A stretch of DNA of 64,000 bases from Coriolopsis trogii. Lineage: Eukaryota; Basidiomycota; Agaricomycetes; Polyporales; Polyporaceae. Numbering within the stretch: position 1 is the stretch's first letter; each line of letters opens with the position of its first letter. A program made the translations under genes and the position numbers. Below are positions 32,104 through 43,823 of this stretch, one piece after another. The notes beneath the pieces are model-generated. The model searched no databases, was not told the origin of the DNA, and worked only from the letters and a program-made list of their open reading frames with translations. The stretch is taken from assembly GCA_020543525.1 (NCBI GenBank), contig JAHYIO010000037.1, forward strand, positions 1 through 64,000, written 5' to 3'.

Positions 32104-32916
32104 GGATTTGGAAGGATTTGGATTTGGATGTTTAATTGGATAGAACAGAAAGCTGGATGCAATCCCGGCGATGGTATGCTTCATGTATGATCTCCCTCTG
32201 CCCCCTTCTCCTGCCCTTCCTCGTCCATCTTTGCATACGGTATTGGCATGTAATATGGCGGCGGTCACGTTCTTTCCGATATCACTTTCTGTACAATGTT
32301 TAACTGTCACTGCGCCTTGTTCATACAAGCTACCTATTGTACCCAGCTCAGCGTCTCCTGCATGGTGCGTTCAACCAAACCCCTATCCGATGATCTGTCG
32401 GTTTGTGGTCACATTCGCTACCTCCGACAATGGTTGTGCAGGTGCTTTTCTCTTCGGGTTTGGCAGATATGCCAGGAGGCAGATGTGGTCGCAAGTTTTG
32501 CTGATTCGCCATTGGTAGTGTGGTGACATTGTAAAGTGAGTGTGCATAGAGCTCCAGATTGTGGAAGAGTAGGGAAACGGTGGACATGGAGTATGAAGCG
32601 AAAATACAAATCCAGACCTGCTCATCATGACCAGCATGCAAACTCCACCATGTGCATCAGACTTATATCAGACATTGCAGGTTTAGCATCTAATTGGAGG
32701 GATACCATGTGTTGAGACATGGTGTACAGCATGCTACAAGGCCTTAGAGCTCAGGCGACAGTATCCAGGTACATCACAAGGGATGAGGGGGAGTAGGGGA
32801 GAGACAGGACAGAGAAAAAGATTGTACATGAAGCATACCGTAATCACAATTGAGCCGTCCTCCGTGTCTCCTCCCAACCTCGTACATGACATCCTAAGCC
32901 CACATCTTCCCTCTTG
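32104..32916. other. Spacer between inverted-repeat arms
   Basis: 813 bp with no recognisable gene. A 15-bp block GGTATGCTTCATGTA occurs inverted near each inner end (about 32172 and 32830), suggesting that the inverted duplication once extended further before diverging. Confidence 0.5.
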
Positions 32917-33365
32917 TAACCTCCCGCGAGGAACGTAGACGTATGCCATGCTCCAGGGAACACCCGGCTTGGGGAGGGGGAGGGGGTTGGACAACAACCC
33001 CCAGATGCATGCTCCCGGCGCAAACTTGTTGTCAGGCCCTCGGGGTAGTCATACAGCGTCCAGCAGTGAAGAAATGGCGGCGCTATGTCTTGAGGTTGTT
33101 GCGGAATCCTTGTTCTGCATCGGCTGTGGCGCACATTGTAGGTACCAGGTAGTAGTTGACAGAGTGTTCGCGGCAGCAGTAGACTAGTTCACAGCCCTGC
33201 GGACCGTAGAGAAGAGCAAGTACATGAAAGAATCGAGAGGATACGTGGAGGACTCGAGGAGATATCGCTGTTCTGCTTTTCGGGGGGAACGGTCGCAGCG
33301 AGAGACAAGCGATGGCGCGCAACTCGCGCGCGGCGCCAAACGACAAGCTGTGTGAAAACAGCTGT
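32917..33365 (-). repeat. Inverted repeat, right arm
   Basis: 449-bp reverse-complement partner of 31655-32103, about 99% identical by eye. It ends 192 bp before the ATG of the next gene (33557). The two divergent genes AP-1 sigma and the 33557 gene thus have nearly identical upstream DNA, each reading away from the repeat. Confidence 0.93.
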
Positions 33366-33556
33366 ACCTCTTTGGGCAGCCGGCAAAGAGCGCGGATTAC
33401 TGCCACAGCTGGGCGCTTGCTGAATATGCTTCTTGAACTTCAAGAAGTTGTCCACTGTAGTATCGACTCCACCGTAGGTCTTCTATCAGCGCAAAAGATA
33501 TACACAACGAGGCTGGCTAGCTTCAGTCAAAGACGAGTGCTCGTTGAATCGCAAAT

Positions 33557-35463
33557 ATGGATTCCGAAAGCAAGAAATTGACCTTACCGGCATTTCTGAA
33601 GATGCTGACGAGCAACAACGTTCCGCCAACCAAAGCCATCGCCGTGGCTGGGAAGATGTAGTAGCCGCTTCATTTCCGCTAGATTTGGGCGTTAGCTATG
33701 CTGACTACGAAATGATTAGATACAAGACGCACAACACGCCTGAGCAGCTGGGCACGTTGTCAGATTACACTCTCGAGTCCGCCGGCGTGTCCGAGAAGGA
33801 CCTCCGGAAACTCGTCCTCGCCGCCGTGCGCAAAGCGGGATATAAACAGAAAGCGTCGTCAACAGCAGGTGCTTCCCGGAGCGTGGCCTCCTCGAGTAAA
33901 CAAGCCACACAAACCGACGTATGTCGTGTTACAGTTTGATGGAGGCTGTTGACATAAAATCTGGTGAACTTACCCCGCTTTCCTTCCATGTAGACTAAAT
34001 CCAATGAGACCAAGAGAAAGCGTAAGCGTGACAACGACCTGAACGAGTTGCTTCCGGACAAGCCGCAAGAGGAGGGCGACTCGTTCGGGAGTTTGGAGTT
34101 CAATGAGATCCTAGATGAAGAGGTGTGTCCGTCCCACCAAGCCGTACCATACCGGCCAGTGGGTCGTGGGTGCATGTAGGGCGCACCTCTTGTGCTCTGC
34201 ATGCATTCTCGGTCACTGAGCAGCGATGAGGCCGTAGGTATGTCTTGCTTGCAGCTCACTGCAGGCCATCCATCCCTCAGGCGATCAAACCCAAATATAC
34301 GGTCATCAACCGTGCTCCTGTCATGATGGCATGGGCCTTCGTCGTCGCAGAGCGACTGGGCTTCCAGCGAGAGGAGGCTCTCAGTATAGGTATGCGATTT
34401 CGTCTGTGGTAGACACCGAACAGCACCGAGGCTGTGCAGTGCGGTGTGCAACACCGGACGACGACGCTCATTTCTTGCTTCCATGGCAGCCTCTGTGTAC
34501 ACGGAAATGAATGCTATAACGAAAGGCGTCTCCCTTGGCATTTACGGGGACAGCAAGCAGAAGGGCAGGGAAGCCAGCCGTACAGGTTCGCAGCCGTACG
34601 TCGAGCTGATGGGCAGACGGTCAGTCATACATGTTCCCTTCACGTCCCCTTAGCACCGGAGTATTGCAGAGAGGAGCTTATACAGCTTCGCTCCAACATG
34701 CATGCCACCACTTATGAATACCCACCCTGTGTCGTCGCCCAAATGCAGAATGTACGTAACCATACTCTCCCCCCTCTCGCCCTCATTATCGCCGCAAAGC
34801 TCACACATATTATTCACGCCATGTCGCCCATGGACATCCGCACCGTCCGTCGCCCCTGTCTGACTCACAACTGTCTCCCTGTCCAACCTTGCCTAACCCT
34901 CCGGTCCTGATCCCGACGGCCTCTTGGCGACTGCCTCCAGACCGCTCTACCAAACAGCCCCCTCGCCCTCGCAGCCCTCTCAATGGCGTGCCCTCTCCTC
35001 CGGCTCCCCCGTCGCCCCCACCTCCGCATTCTCCTACATCACCCGGTCCCTCCGGCAGACTGCGCCACACATCCTTGGTGCGCTCCGCCTCCTCGCGGCG
35101 AGCTACACTCCCGCGGAGCTGAACACTAAAGGATTCGCCCTCTACGCCGACTTCCGCCCCGAGGCGGACGGCTGGGGCCAACGAGGCGACCTCCGCTGCT
35201 CGGCCATCCTCGCCTTGCGCAAGCCCCAGGCTAGCAACAGTCGTGGCGAGGACACGGTCACGTCCGGAGAAGCCCCTTCTGCCAACGATCTGGTGAAGAT
35301 CGAGCCCGAGGACGTTCCAGACGGCGTTGGAGAGCCACAGGAGGAGCGTCCCTCCAAGAAGGCCAGGACGGCGACCCCTCCTCCTCCTGAGCGTGACGAG
35401 TTTGACGAGGCGCTAGATGACGGCATGCTCTTTGACAACTTTGACCTTAGTACCATCCCTTAG
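33557..35463 (+). CDS. Conserved fungal protein of unknown function
   Basis: ATG 33557 begins MDSESKKLTLPAFLKMLTSN, a helical N-terminus (NNVPPTKAIAVAGKIYKTHN, LGTLSDYTLESAGVSEKDLR). A basic stretch follows (KRKRKRDNDLNELLPDK), then FNEILDEE, and then a well-ordered core: YTVINRAPVMMAWAFVVAER, LGFQREEALSIASVYTEMNA, ITKGVSLGIYG and SQPYVELMGRRPLYQ, then LGALRLLAASYTPAELNTKG, YADFRPEADGWGQRGDLRC. It ends with a charged, Pro-rich tail (DEALDDGMLFDNFDLSTIP). The core looks like a conserved family; I recognise the pattern from other fungi but not a function. A basic nuclear-localisation-like run and acidic tail suggest a nuclear protein. One intron (about 34624-34935) is unusually long or hides an exon. 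Confidence 0.75.
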
Positions 35464-35615
35464 GCGCAGACACATGTAACATATGAAACGGAGACAGCAC
35501 TCTAAGAGGCGCGTTAAGTTACGTTAGGCCATCATGTACACTACATCTACAGCTAGCAGACTAAGTAATGCGAGCCCTACGCTTCTCACTTTGCTGACCA
35601 CACCCAGAGATCACT

Positions 35616-37278
35616 CTAGTTGAGGTTTTTGATGACAGCAGCAGTGAACTCCGAGGTCGTCGCAGAACCTGCAAAAAAGACACAGCCTCGAATGAGCCGT
35701 GGCGCTTCCTGATAGCGGATATGAAAGGAGTCTTACCGCCCATGTCTGCGGTGCGGACCTTGCCAGCGTTGATGACATCGAAGGTCGCACTCGCGATGTT
35801 GTTCGCGAGGTGGTCAAGACTGAACGCGATATCTTTAGTTCTGCTGGCACATAGAGGTAAAAGGACATGACTTACCCAAGGTGCCTGAGCATCATCGTTG
35901 CACTGAGGATCATCGCTGCAGGGTTGGCGCGATTGGTACCCATAATGTCCTTGGCGACGTGACGGCATCCGGGCTCGAAGAGCGCGTACTCCTGCAGGGC
36001 GCGTAGGTACCCAACTCAGCAAATGATTGAAACGTGTGATGCATAGTACTCACCCTGCCAACGTTGCAGCCAGGAACGATGCCAGGGCCACCGACCAGGG
36101 CGGCACCAATGTTGGACACGATAGCGCCGTACAAGTTAGGCATGACCATGACATCGAACTGCGTAGGGCGGGCAACGAGTTGCATGGAGCTGCGAGCCGG
36201 TCGATGTCAGCGAAGCGTGCACAGTCGCAGTGCGAGGCAGACTGACGTGTTGTCGACGATCATGTCGTTGTACTCGATGCCAGTGCTCTTGTAGTCCTCG
36301 GCGACACGACGGAACGTGTTCAGGAAGAGGCCGTCACCGAGCTTCATGATGTTGGCCTTGTGCACACACGTGACTTTCTATGAACAGTATACCCGTTGTT
36401 CGCCGGTAAGCTCAGATACGGCAAACTCAAGCTGCGCACCTTGCGGTTGTTCTTGAGTGCGAAGTCGAAGGCGAATCGACAGATGCGCTCTGCCTTGGCA
36501 CGCGTGGAAACCTTCAAGCTCTCTACGACACCGGGGTAGCTTTGGTGCTCGAGACCCGAGTACTCGCCCTCCGTGTTCTCACGAATGATAGCAAAGTCGA
36601 CGTTGTTGTGACGGGTAGGGAAGCCCGGAAGCGACTTGCACAGGACGACGGACGCGTAGATATCGAGTTGTTGACGCATCGCAACATTCCACGAGATGTG
36701 GCCGGACTGGGAAATGGGGGTGAAGAGGATACCTAGGTGGCAAGGGGTGTTTGCGCGGTGGTTCAAGGCGGATCAAGTTGAGAACGCACCCTTGAGGCCA
36801 ACCCGGTTGCGCCTGAGACTCTCCATAGCCTGCTTGAAGAGGACCTCGCCTTCGGAAGACATTCCGGAGACGTTGTACTGCTCCCACTCAATGGGAGCGT
36901 TGACATACTCGAAAATCTCCTTGACGGAGTCGGTAATCTCGTTACCGATACCGTCTCCGGGAATGAGGGTCACCTAGAAGACCGGGTGAGGATCATGGGG
37001 TACATGCACGCTGGCATGAAACGCACGGTGTAAACGCCGCCATACTTGGTGGGCAGCTATACATGAGGTGTCAGGTTGGCATGGTGTTGACGCGGATGAG
37101 TTAATGTGCGCTGCGTACTCTTTGAGTGACCTTGGGGAAGCCGGCAGAAAGCGTGGTGGCAGTCCTCTGGACGAGAGAGGTCGGTACGCGACGGACCGAG
37201 AATGAGACGAAACCATACCGCGTTGAGGACCGGGCGAGCAGCAGAGGCAAGAGCACTACGAATCATGGCGAGCAGCAC
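35616..37278 (-). CDS. IDH1: NAD-dependent isocitrate dehydrogenase subunit 1, mitochondrial
   Basis: Subunit of the TCA-cycle enzyme that oxidises isocitrate to 2-oxoglutarate with NAD. The N-terminus ([23 protein letters not shown] 37278 or 37266) is a mitochondrial presequence. Then come [46 protein letters not shown]-type segments read here as [80 protein letters not shown] and [14 protein letters not shown]. It ends [13 protein letters not shown] at 35616. The family signature NLYGDI/L reads NLYGAI and the catalytic-subunit Asp pair is reduced, fitting the regulatory (Idh1-type) subunit. Several short introns. It diverges from the alpha/beta hydrolase gene at 37808. Confidence 0.92.
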
Positions 37279-37807
37279 CTCCTCCGACGGCGGTCAGACA
37301 AGCAGGGTGAGGGTAGGTAGAGAGACGAGATGAAGGAGGACGAGGACGGAAAACGCGGAAGGTCAAGAAAACGAAATCTCGGCCGAAAACGCGCGCAGAG
37401 TCCGTGATGGACAGCAGCGTCATCATCGCCCACATGGCATTGGCTCGCGTGGCCCCAGCCCGTCCCTGCCCGAGCCGACCTCACCGTCGCCCAACCGTCC
37501 CTGCTCGCCGTCCTGAGCTCGCGCGGGGCCAGAGACGCGGTGTGAGGCCGTCCTTCTCGCGCGTGCGACGCCGTTTCCCAGATATATATCCGCGCGAGCC
37601 CTCGAACGACCCCGCGCATGAAGCGTGTGTGCGAGCATTTGTCGCACGATTCTCTGATTGTCGCTGTCAGCCGCCTGTGTGTGTGTCTGCGTACATCTAC
37701 GCCCCCGCGCCCCTTCCAGCGAGCCTCTGCGTTCGTCAAGGCCCATCCGCTCCTTTGGCCGCCGTCCTCGATACCCCAGGCCGCCCGGTAGACAGCAGCT
37801 CAGGACA

Positions 37808-39834
37808 ATGACCGCGGACAAACTCCTCCCGGCTGTCGCGGAAACCCTCCACAGCCCGCCCAGACGCGACCTGTCTTTCTATCTCGTCCTCCTTGTTGCT
37901 GTCCTGCCTATCTGGTCCGTCGTTCCTCTCTCCTGGGCATTCGTCGTCTATGCACTGCATTATGGCCTCGTCTGGACTTTCTCGTGGAGTGGCTGGGCCT
38001 TGTTTGCTTTCGCGCTCAGTGAGGTCAGACCCAGTGACCTCGTCAACTGAATTGAGCTTATCCACGCCTTTCCCGCAGGTCTTCTTCAGTATCTATCACT
38101 ACAACCTTGCAGCCTTTATATCCGGTCCCAGTCCGAACGGTGCCGGCAATCTACACGAGTTGCGCGCAGTCTTCCATCGTGTCCTCCAGGCCGGCTTGGC
38201 TTCACTGCCCGAAGAAGGCTTTGATGAGGAGACGCTTGACATCGACCGTCCGGGCAGCCCAGAGGAGCAGCTTACCGCTCTCGAATTCGACGACCCGAGG
38301 GCAGTGGACTTCAGGAACTACCTGAGGACATGGTGCGTCGTCAACGTTTGTCTTTAGTACGCACGACGTGCGAACGCCATCCGCCTTCAGGTTTAACAAA
38401 GCTCCATGGTCGTCCATCCGCCGACATGAGATGTTCACTTGGCTCTACTGGTCGATTGCCAATGCACCCTTTCCTGGCATTGACAAGATATCTCAGATCG
38501 AACAGAAGGCCCTCCATGAAGTCATCCAGCTCATCGAACATCGGGCGGGTGCCAAGATCCTTGACGGCACCAACCCCGTTGCTTCCCCGCTGCTCCTGAC
38601 ATTGGATCCAGTGTCTGTGACCTGGAGGCCGCTCGTCTGGTATGTCGGAGTAGCCCTGAGCAACGCATTCTTCCGTCGGTACTTCAAAAATAGATGGAAT
38701 GCGAAGGTTGGGATTTATAAGGATCTCGAGTGAGTCTGTGTTGCTTGAGCATCATCTTCCCTCTTGACATATCCATTACTAGATACGTGCTCCGCATTCC
38801 TCCCGGCTGGAACCCACATACTGGCCCGCGCCCCATCGTATTCATGCACGGGCTCGGGCTGGGCTTGACGCAGTACTCCCGGCAGATCCAACGTATGTTT
38901 GTCGAGCTTCCCAACCATCCGGTGCTCGTCCCTCTCCTCCCGCATGTCAGCCAAGAGATCTTGCATTCCCGTTTCCTCAGGCCGATGGGTCGCAAGGAGA
39001 TGACAGAGTGTTTGGCTGGTCTGATCGCTGAGCTTGGCTGGGCGGACCTGGACGCTCCCACCCCAGACACATCCGATTGCGAGGAGAAAGCTCAGGTGGA
39101 TGCAGAAGGCAAGACTCGTATTCCCAAAGGAGTGACAATGTTCAGCCATTCAAAGTGAGTGCCACTTTTCTTTTTACACGATCTATAGCTGACCAGCGCC
39201 TTGACGCAGTGGTTCGTTCGGTCATGCATGGATGCTTAAGGCATATCCGAAGATGGTCACTCGCTCGTGCTTTGTCGACCCAGTCACCTTCTGCTCATGG
39301 GAAGGCGGTACGTGCAGGACTTCCGACTCAGCTTCCTTCGAAATGCTTATGGGTATCACATAGATTTGTGCTATAACTTCATTTATCGACCTTGTGCCAA
39401 TGTACGACTCGGCCAACGTGTTTCCGTAGATTGAACACTAATGACAATAACCTCCATAGGGCCTTGACCTCATAATCAAATACTTCGTCGGCACCGAGCT
39501 GGGCGTAGCCAACTTCCTACAGCGCCACTTCGACTGGTCCGCCAATTGTCTTTGGTACGAGCAGATCCCCAACGCACGCAATCCTACGAAGACAATGTTC
39601 TTCCTCGGCGGAAAGGACTCCATCATTGATGCTCACGTACGTCTCCCCGCGCTCGACATCACATATTCACACAAACTGAATATCTCACGATAGCGCGTAA
39701 AACGCTACCTCACCTCACACGGTGTACGCAAGGGTCTCCGATTCGACCCCAACGGTCACCATGGCGAAGCCCTACTCTCGACGTCGCCCTTCCACGACGA
39801 GATCATGCACTGGCTCCGCGCTGACGAAAAATAG
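37808..39834 (+). CDS. Membrane-anchored alpha/beta hydrolase
   Basis: ATG 37808 starts MTADKLLPAVAETLHSPPRR, followed by two hydrophobic segments (FYLVLLVAVLPIWSVVPLSW and WALFAFALSE region) that should anchor the N-terminus in a membrane. A helical domain follows (RNYLRTWFNKAPWSSIRRHE, NAPFPGIDKISQIEQKALHE). The hydrolase core has VLRIPPGWNPHTGPRPIVFM with the HGLGLG oxyanion turn, MFSHSNGSFGHAWML as the nucleophile elbow, FFLGGKDSIIDAHRVKRYL with the acid and PNGHHGEAL with the catalytic His. It ends WLRADEK at 39834. Substrate is unknown; related fungal proteins are simply called alpha/beta hydrolases. Multiple short introns, intact. Confidence 0.8.
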
Positions 39835-40129
39835 TTTGCTTGCTCAAGATTGCGCCGCACCGATATCTGCCTGCGGCTACGAATCTACGACACAGTATTC
39901 CAGGGTCTTCATCTACAAGCCATACATACATCCGAACACATACCGTCTAATGTATCGATACCCCCACGCGCTAATGAAGGTTTGGAGTGTATGCTTGTGA
40001 TCTTCGCGGTAGAACGATATAGCTAGATGTCACGTAGTGCATCGACACGAGAACGAACAATGTCGGTTACATTATCATACGCGGTCCTATCATATCTGTC
40101 AGGATGCCCGTTACGCGCAGTCTAGATGT

Positions 40130-41043
40130 AGTCAAACACGAGCTTCAGGGCGCTGTCCAGCATGCTGTCGTACCGTCGGAGTCGCTGCGCCTCACTACCC
40201 TGCATATTCACCCATGCTGGTCTCCAATGTCAAGTCGGATGAATGCCTTGAGCTCGTCCACGACCTCCGACATATCCGGAGAGCCCATGAGATTAATCTG
40301 CTTCAAGGATTGTTGGGCACACCCATCGCAGTTGACGTCGTATGTACTATTGTGGGCCACCGCGGGGTCATCACAAGGATGGAGACGGCTGGTACTGTGC
40401 CCGGTGATCGACCTCTGTTTGATCACGGTGAACCGCGGGCGCAGGCGGGTTGGGCAAGAGGAGTTGCGTGGAGTGGACACCTACCTCCTCATCCGCCCGG
40501 AGCTTGGCAAGTCTGTCGTGCATGTCAGCTCGGGCGAGGGCAGCTGCGGGCGACCGTTATGGCATGGCGTGCATGGTGAGTAATCGAGAATTTCCTGACG
40601 GTCTCGTAAGTGGAGACACAAGACCTGAATACGACGAACAGTGGGGGTTGTGCTTGGAGTTGCGCCGCTTGCGCATACGTAGGTGATAAGGGCCATGTAC
40701 TGGCCGCTCGGGAGGACTGTAGATGCCGAGCTTCTCCATAGGTTTTAGAACTCTTCTCGGGACTTCAGGAAGAGGCGTACGCTCAGGGCTTTCATGTAGC
40801 AACTGTTCAGTCTGCTCAATTGCCTTCCGGCGAAGCTGAGGTGGTAATGATGGTGTGGAGTACTGAATGGTCGTAAGTTGGAATCGAGATGGAAATCGAG
40901 ATTACACGACAAACCTCAGACTCTTGTTGCGTGGGTTCTTGCGACAACACGAGGCGTGGAAGGGACAGGACTACCTCGTGCGCTATTCTTGTATAACACG
41001 ATACATGGAATATCAAGATCTGAACAAGATGGATACCATACAC
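40130..41043 (-). CDS. Hypothetical multi-exon gene
   Basis: A minus-strand gene is suggested by exons that join in frame at good splice sites: LVLSQEPTQQESE to YSTPSLPPQLRRKAIEQTEQ, then LLHESPERTPLPEVPRRVLK and GIYSPPERPVHGPYH, and near the 3' end INLMGSPDMSE joined to GSEAQRLRRYDSMLDSALKL ending VFDYI at about 40130. The middle exons are not certain. No domain is recognised. It could be a small conserved fungal protein. The start at 41043 is tentative. Confidence 0.4.
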
Positions 41044-41082
41044 CGTAGGGAGCTCAAATCCATGGAGCAGCCACCGCGGAAA

Positions 41083-42301
41083 TCATATACCAAGCATGAT
41101 TGCGGCATTCTTGCGCATGACCCGCTCCAGACCCTCTCGTCGATCAGCTTGCGAGTAGAAGCTATCGGAGTTCTCTGTGAACCACTCGATCATCTGTGTG
41201 CTGACAGCTGCTAAGCTGATCAGTTACATGGTCTGAGCAACCTGCAAGTGGAGTTTGCGACGCACCAGGGAAGTCCGTGCCGAACAGAATGCGGTCGTCG
41301 CCCACGAAATTCCTGATGGCTACAAGAGTCGTTTCATGCGTGCTCAGTGCAGTGTCGTAGTAGAAGCTCTTGAAGTCCTCGAGAATTTCTTCGTGCGATA
41401 GCGGGCATCCCATATGTTTCGAGAGCACGGCAACCCGGGGAGCAAGGAAAGGGGTACTGCCACCGAGGTGGGCGAGGATGACCTTGACGTTTGGATACCG
41501 TCGCTTCTTGCCCGCCACGACCAGGTGGGCAGCGGCTTTGAATGTCTCGTTCGGAACCTAGTCCGGCATGAGAGTCAAAGACAGGTCGAATCAGTAGGAG
41601 AAGTTCATCTCAGACCTCGGTGATCGGGATGCCGAGGTAAGGGTGCGGATATGGCGTGGACGAAGGAATCTGGGCACCGTGAAGAAAGACCACAGCGGCC
41701 CTTTTATCCAGTTCGTCCCAGATAGGGTCGAATACGTCATCCCCAATATATCCTGGACGCGATTGAGCGATAGAAGCGCGGTGGAGATAGATCACCCACT
41801 AGCGTCAGGACCATCGCCGTAGGAAGAACTGAGGGCGACACCGCACGCTTGCAACTCGTCGAAGGCATATTTGATTTCTTGTAGGCTGCCTGCGTACTCC
41901 AGAAGTCGTCAGCCCGAATACCGTTCGGCAGAACGCAGAGACGGCCGCTCACCCTGCGTATCGAGGAGGTTCGGCACACAGGCGAAAAATGCGAATCTCT
42001 CCGGGTAGGTAGCACATGCCTGTGATGCGAGATTGTTGAACTCCCGTGCGGCAGCCCTGTTCTCCTGACCTTCGGGGCCTGCGGGGAGGCCTGCAGGCAA
42101 AGATAGGACGGCCATCTTGACGCGAAGTCTGTCCATTGCCCTGAGACTGACTTCTGGCGTCCATGGCAAATTTTCTGGTGGAGTTTGGAACCCGACCTTG
42201 GTATTCAGGGCGGCCTTGCCAATGGAAGCTGGGAAAATGTGGTGATGGACGTCAATGCGCCAGGGTGTGGTGCCCTCCTGGCCAGAACGTCTATGGGTCA
42301 A
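41083..42301 (-). CDS. Amidohydrolase-family decarboxylase/hydrolase
   Basis: A TIM-barrel metal enzyme of the amidohydrolase-2 group, which holds ACMSD and 6-methylsalicylate or gamma-resorcylate decarboxylases. Exons read WRIDVHHHIFP with the metal-binding His pair, LRAMDRLRVKMAVLSLPAGL, YPERFAFFACVPNLLDTQG, LQEIKYAFDELQACGVALSS, GYIGDDVFDPIWDELDKRAA, VVFLHGAQIPSS, NVKVILAHLGGSTPFLAPRV, DRILFGTDFP with the catalytic Asp, and a C-terminal helix VMRKNAAIMLGI ending at TGA 41083. About 330 residues, complete. The first residues are uncertain because the frame stays open upstream of 42301 without a clear ATG. It lies head-to-tail with the short-chain dehydrogenase at 42555. Substrate cannot be told. 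Confidence 0.8.
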
Positions 42302-42554
42302 TGACGGCAGGGATAACGGATAGACAGCGGCCGTACCATCGTCGTCGGGGTCGATGGTGAAAGTCCAGAGGGAACCAGAGTAGTTTGCTGGGGGGTACTT
42401 GAGGAGATACCGGAGACGTGGATGGAGGGATCACCGAACTCACGTCAGCACACAAATCGGGTCACTGCATGCAATATACACATATTGGTTACAAATCGCT
42501 GCTCTGTCTTCTAGCGTTCACCAGTCTATGGCCACTTGCTTCGTCGTGCAGACG

Positions 42555-43562
42555 TTACGCTCTGCGGAAGGGCTTGCACTCGTCACTATCCCAGCTTACG
42601 AATTGCCCGCTCAGCGTCTTCGGCGCCTTCAGGGAGAGTGCGGCAGCAACATGGCCCGCATCCTCGGGGGCCACTAGCTTCCCCTGCTCGTACGCCTCGG
42701 TGAACTTCCTGAGCGTCGCCGCAGGCATCGTCCCAACCCCTTTGTCCCGCAGGAATGCTTGCATCTGTGGTATGGAAGAATGAGCCAGCGGACCCTGACA
42801 TAGGCGAGAAAGTCACATACAGGCGTGTTAACCATGCCCGGCCGCATCGCAACGAAGGTAACATCAGGCTCCTCCTGCGCGACCGTCCTGTTGGGAAATA
42901 GGTATACTATACGCCAGGGTGAGTGGAGTAACTCACCTGCACAAGCTGTTCATGGCTGCTTTGCCGCTGTTGTACGGTCCCCACCCCGGAGTGTTGCCCA
43001 CGGCAGCTCCAGAACTCATGAACACCACACGTCCGCCAAACGGGCTCTTCCGCAACGACGGAAGGGTCGCACGCAAGGCTACGACGAGGGAAAAGAAGTT
43101 GACATCGAAATGCTGCTTCCACTGCTCGAGAGTGACTTCCTCCGAGGCTACGTTACCCAATGGGTCCAACACGCCGGCGTTCAGGATAACGGCATCAAGT
43201 GATTTGTATTTCTCCACTCCACGAGATACAGCAGCGCCGACAGCGGCAGCGTCGGTGCTGCGGTCCTCCATATTGAGGATGGGGGACGACCGATATAGGA
43301 CATGGGAGACACGTACACATCACATTCAAACGTCAACAGCGACTCCTTGTGTGAGTCAACGAGGCTCTGTAGCTCGGGGCCCTTTGTGCGCGACAAAGCA
43401 ACAACATTGGCGTTGAAGGCCTCGAGGAGGATTTTCGCAATCGCGAGCCCTAAGCCTCTGTCATAAGAGGAAAATATATCAGCCTTTTGGGACCCGCGCT
43501 CAAGGAAGTCATTATATGCACTTTGACGCGCCGGTCAACAGCACAGTGGGTCGTGTCGCCAT
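42555..43562 (-). CDS. Short-chain dehydrogenase/reductase
   Basis: NAD(P)-dependent Rossmann-fold oxidoreductase. ATG 43562 opens MATRPTVLLTGASK, the start of the TGxxxGxG cofactor loop, which is completed across an intron by GLGLAIAKILLEAF. Then come NVVALSRTKGPELQSLVDSH, LDAVILNAGV (NAG motif), FDVNFFSLVVALRATLPSLR, GRVVFMSSGAAVGNTPGWGP and YNSGKAAMN (YxxxK catalytic pair), then EEPDVTFVAMRPGMVNTP and a C-terminal part ending ECKPFRRA at 42555. About 260 residues. It is most like the fungal YIR035C-type reductases. It is divergent from the PDH E1 beta gene, with about 260 bp between the two ATGs. Confidence 0.87.
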
Positions 43563-43823
43563 GTCAGATATTATGCACGATGAAAGAGGAGGTCGTCCGA
43601 TACGAGCGAGTGCAGACGGGTGTGAGTCCACCGACAATCGCAGGGTGGGACGACGAAGGCTGAGAAACGTTTGGGGCGCACACGGGCGCCCCGCAAATCT
43701 TGCGCGCGTCTTCGTGGTCCCGAGCGCGTCCGAGCCACCTCACCACTCCCCATCCAAATTCTTGGACTTCACCTCCTTCCCTCTCCTTCCCCCTCCCCGT
43801 CTCCCGTTCTCCCCCCAAAAGAC

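Noticed and set aside
31655..33365. Inverted arms taken as terminal repeats of a DNA transposon
   Set aside because: No target-site duplication was seen outside the arms, and the spacer holds no transposase.
37404..37811. Plus-strand frame upstream of the alpha/beta hydrolase
   Set aside because: It lies in the promoter between two divergent genes and reads as GC-rich noise; the hydrolase start at 37808 is better supported.
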